18,933 nucleotides of DNA, taken from Spirochaetota bacterium (lineage in GTDB: Bacteria; Spirochaetota; UBA4802; JAFGJZ01). Numbering within the stretch: position 1 is the stretch's first letter; each line of letters opens with the position of its first letter. The position numbers and the translations under genes are program-made. Below the pieces are notes generated by a model, which saw only the letters and a list, made by a program, of their open reading frames with translations, had not been told where the DNA came from and made no database searches. This document shows positions 15,400 through 18,933 of the stretch, one piece after another. Location: NCBI GenBank assembly GCA_023396665.1, contig JAEWVL010000355.1:1-18933 (forward strand), given 5' to 3'.

Positions 15400-16440
15400 A
15401 TGAGTGTCAAGAAGAACGAACAGAACAAGAAGGTCACGCAGGACGAGGTCGCACAGTATGCGGGGGTAACCCGAAGCATAGTTTCCTATGTGCTCAATAA
15501 TTCGGATCGTTCTGTAGCGCCTGAGACACGCAAGAAAATTCTTGAGGCGATCGAGATTCTCGGCTACCGCCCCAATAAGTACGCACAGGCACTGATGCGC
15601 GGCAGTTATGACGGGGTGGCTCAGCGTCAGATCGGTATCGTCATCAACAGTGAAAAGGTGTTGCTTCGCCCTTATTACGCGGAGATACTTGCGGGTATTC
15701 ACAGTGAGGCGCACGAACGCTCATATCATATACGGTTTATACGATTTTTTGACGAGCTGAAAGATCCAATTCTTTTCAATGAATTGATTCATCCCGACGA
15801 GATATGCGGCCTTATTCTCGTTTCTCTTGATCAGAGTATAGTGACAACGCAGGATCGTCTTGTCATAGAGCGGATAAAAGAGCGCATCGACAATATCGTT
15901 GCGGTGGAATGGAGCTGGGAGGGGATCCCTTCGGTTAATTTTGACCGTCAGGAAGCAGCACGAACTGCGGTGAAACACTTGTCGCAGCGAGGCTATTCAA
16001 GGATTATCTACATAGGTGAGCCGGATAACCGTGTTGCCGGTTTTCAGCAGGCGCAGATCGACCTCGGCGTCGTCGATATAGCTTCGCTTGTAGTGGAAGC
16101 GGCATCTGATATGCGCGACGGATTTGAAGCGGTGGCAAAGGTCATCGAAGAGGGAAAGCCTTTCGACGCGATTTTTGCGGGAAGCGACGAGGTCGCAATC
16201 GGAATACTACGCTATCTGAACATGAAGCGAATTTCGGTGCCCGAAAAGGTGGCGATTATCAGTATCGACAACATTGAAATGGCTGAGTTCACAAATCCGC
16301 CCCTTACGACGATTGATGTACAAAAGACCCAGATGGGAAGGCAGGCTGTCCAGATGGTCATTGCTATTCACAAGGGGCGTGAGAAGTCAGTCGTAAACAT
16401 GACCCTGCCTACCTCGATCATTCATAGAGAGTCTTGTTAA
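15400..16440 (+). CDS. LacI/GalR-family transcriptional regulator, probable repressor of the galactan locus
   Basis: 346-residue LacI-family regulator. The helix-turn-helix is at residues 12-33 (VTQDEVAQYAGVTRSIVSYVLNN), followed by the hinge region (LGYRPNKYAQALM) and a periplasmic-binding-protein-like effector domain with the expected blocks (QIGIVI, VNFDRQEAARTAVKHL, IFAGSDEVAIGILRYL, ISIDNIEMAEFTNPPLTTI). Position 30 is Tyr where LacI itself has Arg22, a known subfamily variant. ATG 15400 was chosen because homologues begin shortly before the HTH; an in-frame TTG at 15361 would add 13 atypical residues. The ribosome binding site is weak (GTGAG). It lies 124 bases after the second permease gene, probably in the same transcription unit, so it would be controlled by its own operator at 11406. 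Likely inducer is a galacto-oligosaccharide or galactobiose (inference). Confidence 0.92.
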   Translation: MSVKKNEQNKKVTQDEVAQYAGVTRSIVSYVLNNSDRSVAPETRKKILEAIEILGYRPNKYAQALMRGSYDGVAQRQIGIVINSEKVLLRPYYAEILAGIHSEAHERSYHIRFIRFFDELKDPILFNELIHPDEICGLILVSLDQSIVTTQDRLVIERIKERIDNIVAVEWSWEGIPSVNFDRQEAARTAVKHLSQRGYSRIIYIGEPDNRVAGFQQAQIDLGVVDIASLVVEAASDMRDGFEAVAKVIEEGKPFDAIFAGSDEVAIGILRYLNMKRISVPEKVAIISIDNIEMAEFTNPPLTTIDVQKTQMGRQAVQMVIAIHKGREKSVVNMTLPTSIIHRESC

Positions 16441-16477
16441 TCTTGCGAAAAACTGCAGCAAAATCTTTTCGATTTGC

Positions 16478-18229
16478 CTAATCCGAATTGCTCTCAAGTG
16501 TCAGAGCAAAATGTTTGTAAATCGTGTCAATTTGTGCGAGAGTCCGGCTGTAGTATACAGCTGCCTGCTCGCTTATCCGTCCCGGCGTACGATGAATCAA
16601 ATAGCGGATTTTTTTTTCGGCCAATGCGCGCAGTTGTCCGGCGGCGATACGTGTCTTGTCAGTCTTTCCCCATTTATCGACCAGTGATTGCAGCTTATTT
16701 TCAAAAAAGAGCGACGTTTTGCTGACCTTGCGGCGTGTACGCGCAAGCAGTATAATGTCCCTGCTGATTCGGAAAAAATGATCCCCCTTTACCGAAAGCG
16801 CGACGGCGCGATATAGATGTGCGCGATGAAACAGGATAACTCTCAGCATGAATTTCAGATAAGAAAAACCATATCGAGAAAAGCTTTGCAATAGTAATGA
16901 GCGAAGAAATGTTTTGATATCCTGTGAGCGTATTTTTTTCGGAACGTTTGGTGTCGAACCGGTTCTACTGATCATTTTCATCGCCCTGCTGAAGTAATGT
17001 GACGGTTGATAAAGTTCACGTATTACATGCTTGTAACCATCGACAACTTCATCGTGTGGCATAGTGGTGATGAAATTCATATCTAGCTGGTGTGTATTGT
17101 TTCCGTTCGTCTCCTCGAGAATTCGTCCTTCGGCTTCGAGTCTGCGATACAGCTGTGTTTGCGGTAAGGCGATCAGCAGTCCGATCATGGCAACGGGGAT
17201 CGCCGCCTGGTCAATAAAGGTGCATTGGCGTTGAAATATGTCATCGCTTTCATTGTCGAAACCCAGTATGAAACCGCCCATGACTTCTATACCTTTTGAC
17301 TGAATGGTCCTGACACTTTCGAGTAGATTTCTGCGGGTATTTTGTGTTTTTCCGGCATGACCGAGAATTTCCGTATCCGGGGTCTCGATGCCGATAAATA
17401 CGGTGTCAAAACCCGCATCTGACATCATCTCGAGAAGTTCTTCGTCTTCGGCGAGATTGATGCTTGCCTCCGTGTAAAGTCCGAAAGGATAAGCATGTTC
17501 CATCTGCCAGAGTACAATTTCCCGAAGCAATGCTTTCACTTTGCCTATGTTCCCGATGAAATTGTCATCAACGATGAACAATGCTCCGCGATACCCTGTG
17601 TCATACAGCGCGTCAAACTCGTCGAGCAATTGGCTGCATTTTTTGTAACGGGGGATTGTCCCGAATAATTCTATGATATCGCAAAACTCGCAGTGAAACG
17701 GACAGCCCCGTGAACTCTGCAAGGCCATTGAACTGTAGGCATGCACATCGATAAGGTCAAATCTCGGTATGGGTGTCACGGCGAGATCCGGCTTGTCTGC
17801 GGATTCGTAGACAGGCCGCGCCTTTCCTTCTTCAAAATCGCGAACAAATTCGTGAAGTGTACTCTCGGCCTCGTTCAGTATGAAATAATCGACATTCTTA
17901 ATTTGTTTGTGGCAACTGGTCGGATAAGGGCCGCCCGCTGCAATTTTTACACCTTTTCTTTTGGCTCTCTCCACAATTTGTTGAAATGAATCTTTTTGAA
18001 CAATCATTGACGATAGCATTACAAGATCAGCCCTTTGCAATTCGTCATCACTCAGAGTTTCCACGTTCATGTCGATAAGTCTTATGTTCCAGTTTTCCGG
18101 TAACATCGCCGCAACAGTCAGCAGTCCGAGAGGTGGCATAAACGCCTTTTTACCGTTGAACTTGAACACGTGATCGAAGCTCCAGTAGGTCAGAGGAACA
18201 ACAGGATAAATCATCAGAACATTTGTCAT
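16478..18229 (-). CDS. B12-binding-domain radical SAM protein (DUF4070-type C-terminus)
   Basis: 583-residue class B radical SAM enzyme. Residues about 1-150 form a cobalamin-binding-like Rossmann domain (PPLGLLTVAAMLP, RLIDMNVE, AAGGPYPTS). The radical SAM domain starts at about 168; C176, C180 and C183 (RGCPFHCEFC) form the CxxxCxxC site for the 4Fe-4S cluster, followed by FIVDDNFIGN and FIGIETPD. From about 340 the sequence matches the DUF4070 type found after radical SAM domains; the last 170 residues are basic and partly hydrophobic (LKFMLRVILFHRAHLYRAVAL). Relatives act in lipid, hopanoid and pigment biosynthesis, usually as methylases or cyclases, but the reaction here is unknown. ATG at 18229 has GGAG six bases upstream (18236-18239 on this strand) and is better than TTG 18241. 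The gene is convergent with the LacI gene and divergent from the ABC gene. Confidence 0.9.
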   Translation of the reverse strand: MTNVLMIYPVVPLTYWSFDHVFKFNGKKAFMPPLGLLTVAAMLPENWNIRLIDMNVETLSDDELQRADLVMLSSMIVQKDSFQQIVERAKRKGVKIAAGGPYPTSCHKQIKNVDYFILNEAESTLHEFVRDFEEGKARPVYESADKPDLAVTPIPRFDLIDVHAYSSMALQSSRGCPFHCEFCDIIELFGTIPRYKKCSQLLDEFDALYDTGYRGALFIVDDNFIGNIGKVKALLREIVLWQMEHAYPFGLYTEASINLAEDEELLEMMSDAGFDTVFIGIETPDTEILGHAGKTQNTRRNLLESVRTIQSKGIEVMGGFILGFDNESDDIFQRQCTFIDQAAIPVAMIGLLIALPQTQLYRRLEAEGRILEETNGNNTHQLDMNFITTMPHDEVVDGYKHVIRELYQPSHYFSRAMKMISRTGSTPNVPKKIRSQDIKTFLRSLLLQSFSRYGFSYLKFMLRVILFHRAHLYRAVALSVKGDHFFRISRDIILLARTRRKVSKTSLFFENKLQSLVDKWGKTDKTRIAAGQLRALAEKKIRYLIHRTPGRISEQAAVYYSRTLAQIDTIYKHFALTLESNSD

Positions 18230-18336
18230 ATGAGTCTCCAATTACAGTGGAATGCGGAGAAGCGAATTTGCTGAATAAACAGGGGAGGGAATTTTCGCTG
18301 CAAACACTGCCGTATCGGCGGATTTTTGTGAAAGAC

Positions 18337-18359
18337 ATGAACCTGCCGATCAGGTTCAT
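18337..18359. repeat. Perfect 23-bp inverted repeat in a divergent intergenic region
   Basis: ATGAACCTG (18337-18345) and CAGGTTCAT (18351-18359) are perfect 9-bp arms around a 5-base spacer. No T-run follows on either strand, so it is unlikely to be a terminator. It lies between the divergent radical SAM and ABC genes and could be an operator for both. A smaller GCCG-TAT-CGGC palindrome lies nearby, just upstream. Confidence 0.5.
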
Positions 18360-18468
18360 AAGCAAAGACGTAATTATAAGCGGATCAGTTGCAAAAAAAT
18401 GATATTTCTTTTACGGGTAAAACGATGAAAGGATTTACAAATTTTACGGTCTTTGGAAGCATAGATAT

Positions 18469-18933
18469 ATGGCTACTACAGATATTGTTCTTGAAGTTCG
18501 TGATCTCTGCAAAAGCTTTTCCGGGAGAAAAGTACTCGACAGGCTGAATTTCAGCGTCTCTCGCGGAGAATGCGTTGCGATAGTCGGTGAAAACGGAGCC
18601 GGCAAATCGACATTGTTCAGACTTTTGTTTTCACTGATGCGACCCGGATCGGGTGATATTTCAATAGAAGGGCATTCAATTAATACGCAGCGGCTTCGTA
18701 GCGATAAGATAGGCCTTTTTATGGGGGGGGATGCGTCTCTATACGGGCGATTAACAGCTCGCGAGAATATCAGCTATTTTGCCCGTCTGAATGGCGTTTC
18801 CAAAGAAGATACCCGCCGTCGCATCAATGAGTATGCTTCAGTGTTTTCAATGGATTCCTATCTTGATCGCATCTGTGCGAGGTTTTCACACGGAATGCGC
18901 CAGAAAAGTGCGCTTGTGCGGGCCATCATTCAC
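18469..18933 (+). CDS. ABC transporter ATP-binding protein, NatA/CcmA type (partial, runs off the window)
   Basis: N-terminal 155 residues of an ABC ATPase, cut by the window end. It begins MATTDIVLEVRDLCKSF. Walker A is GENGAGKST at about residues 41-49. The Q-loop region reads GLFMGGDASLYGRLTARENI, with no Gln at the usual position. The signature motif is FSHGMRQK where LSGGMKQR would be canonical. The GMRQK pattern and the DxYxRLTARENI segment are typical of ABC-2-type exporters (NatA, drug, lipid or polysaccharide export) rather than sugar importers, so this is not the missing ATPase of the galactan importer. GGAAG lies about 10 bases before the ATG. Probably followed by an ABC-2 permease outside the window. 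It is divergent from the radical SAM gene, which suggests a possible functional link, for example export of a modified product (speculative). Confidence 0.88.
   Translation, partial: MATTDIVLEVRDLCKSFSGRKVLDRLNFSVSRGECVAIVGENGAGKSTLFRLLFSLMRPGSGDISIEGHSINTQRLRSDKIGLFMGGDASLYGRLTARENISYFARLNGVSKEDTRRRINEYASVFSMDSYLDRICARFSHGMRQKSALVRAIIH

Noticed and set aside
16441..16477. Bidirectional terminator between the LacI and radical SAM genes
   Set aside because: CGAAAA/TTTTCG and GCAAAATC/GATTTGC pairings are short, A/T-rich and mutually exclusive; not convincing.
18230..18241. TTG 18241 as start of the radical SAM gene
   Set aside because: GGAG lies at the proper distance before ATG 18229 and overlaps the TTG-start coding region.

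Overview
The window reads as chromosomal DNA of a Gram-negative, probably anaerobic, carbohydrate-fermenting bacterium. Genes are tightly spaced and almost all lie on the + strand. Ribosome binding sites are strong and purine-rich (GGGGAGGG type), and base composition looks moderate. Two secreted proteins carry lipoprotein signals, one of them with a relaxed lipobox. The mixture of a WYL regulator, two-subunit glutamate synthase, MalE/F/G-type importer, LacI regulator and B12-binding radical SAM protein would fit a spirochaete-like lineage, but that assignment is an inference of modest confidence. No rRNA, tRNA, CRISPR, insertion sequence or phage gene was seen.

Layout from left to right. (1) 119-1978: a WYL-domain HTH regulator, then a 216-residue protein of unknown function with its own likely promoter. 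(2) 2200-8180: gltB-gltD, the large and small subunits of NADPH-type glutamate synthase, with stop and start overlapping by one base, followed by a bulged hairpin that may be a terminator. (3) 8324-9448: a membrane-anchored YkuE-like metallophosphoesterase whose Asn-His metal/catalytic motif is replaced by Ser-Gln. (4) 9464-16440: a beta-1,4-galactan utilisation locus. It holds a lipoprotein GH53 endo-galactanase with a C-terminal CBM61-like domain, a sugar-binding lipoprotein, two permeases of the MalF/MalG type and a LacI-family regulator. (5) 16478-18229 on the minus strand: a B12-binding radical SAM protein, convergent with the LacI gene and divergent from the next one. (6) 18469 to the window end: the N-terminal part of an ABC-2-type ATP-binding protein.

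The galactan locus is a coherent story. GH53 cuts galactan at the cell surface, the binding protein captures the oligosaccharides, and the two permeases import them with an ATPase that is not encoded here. Two nearly identical long inverted repeats, one before the galactanase gene and one before the binding-protein gene, each next to a TTGACA -35 box, look like composite operators for the LacI protein at the end of the locus. A large hairpin between the binding-protein gene and the permease genes probably allows more binding protein than permease to be made, as in classical maltose systems.

I do not see a clear new defence or mobile system. The items most worth following are the paired composite operators, the metallophosphoesterase with its altered motif, the intercistronic hairpin, and the radical SAM/ABC pair with a perfect 23-bp inverted repeat between them.
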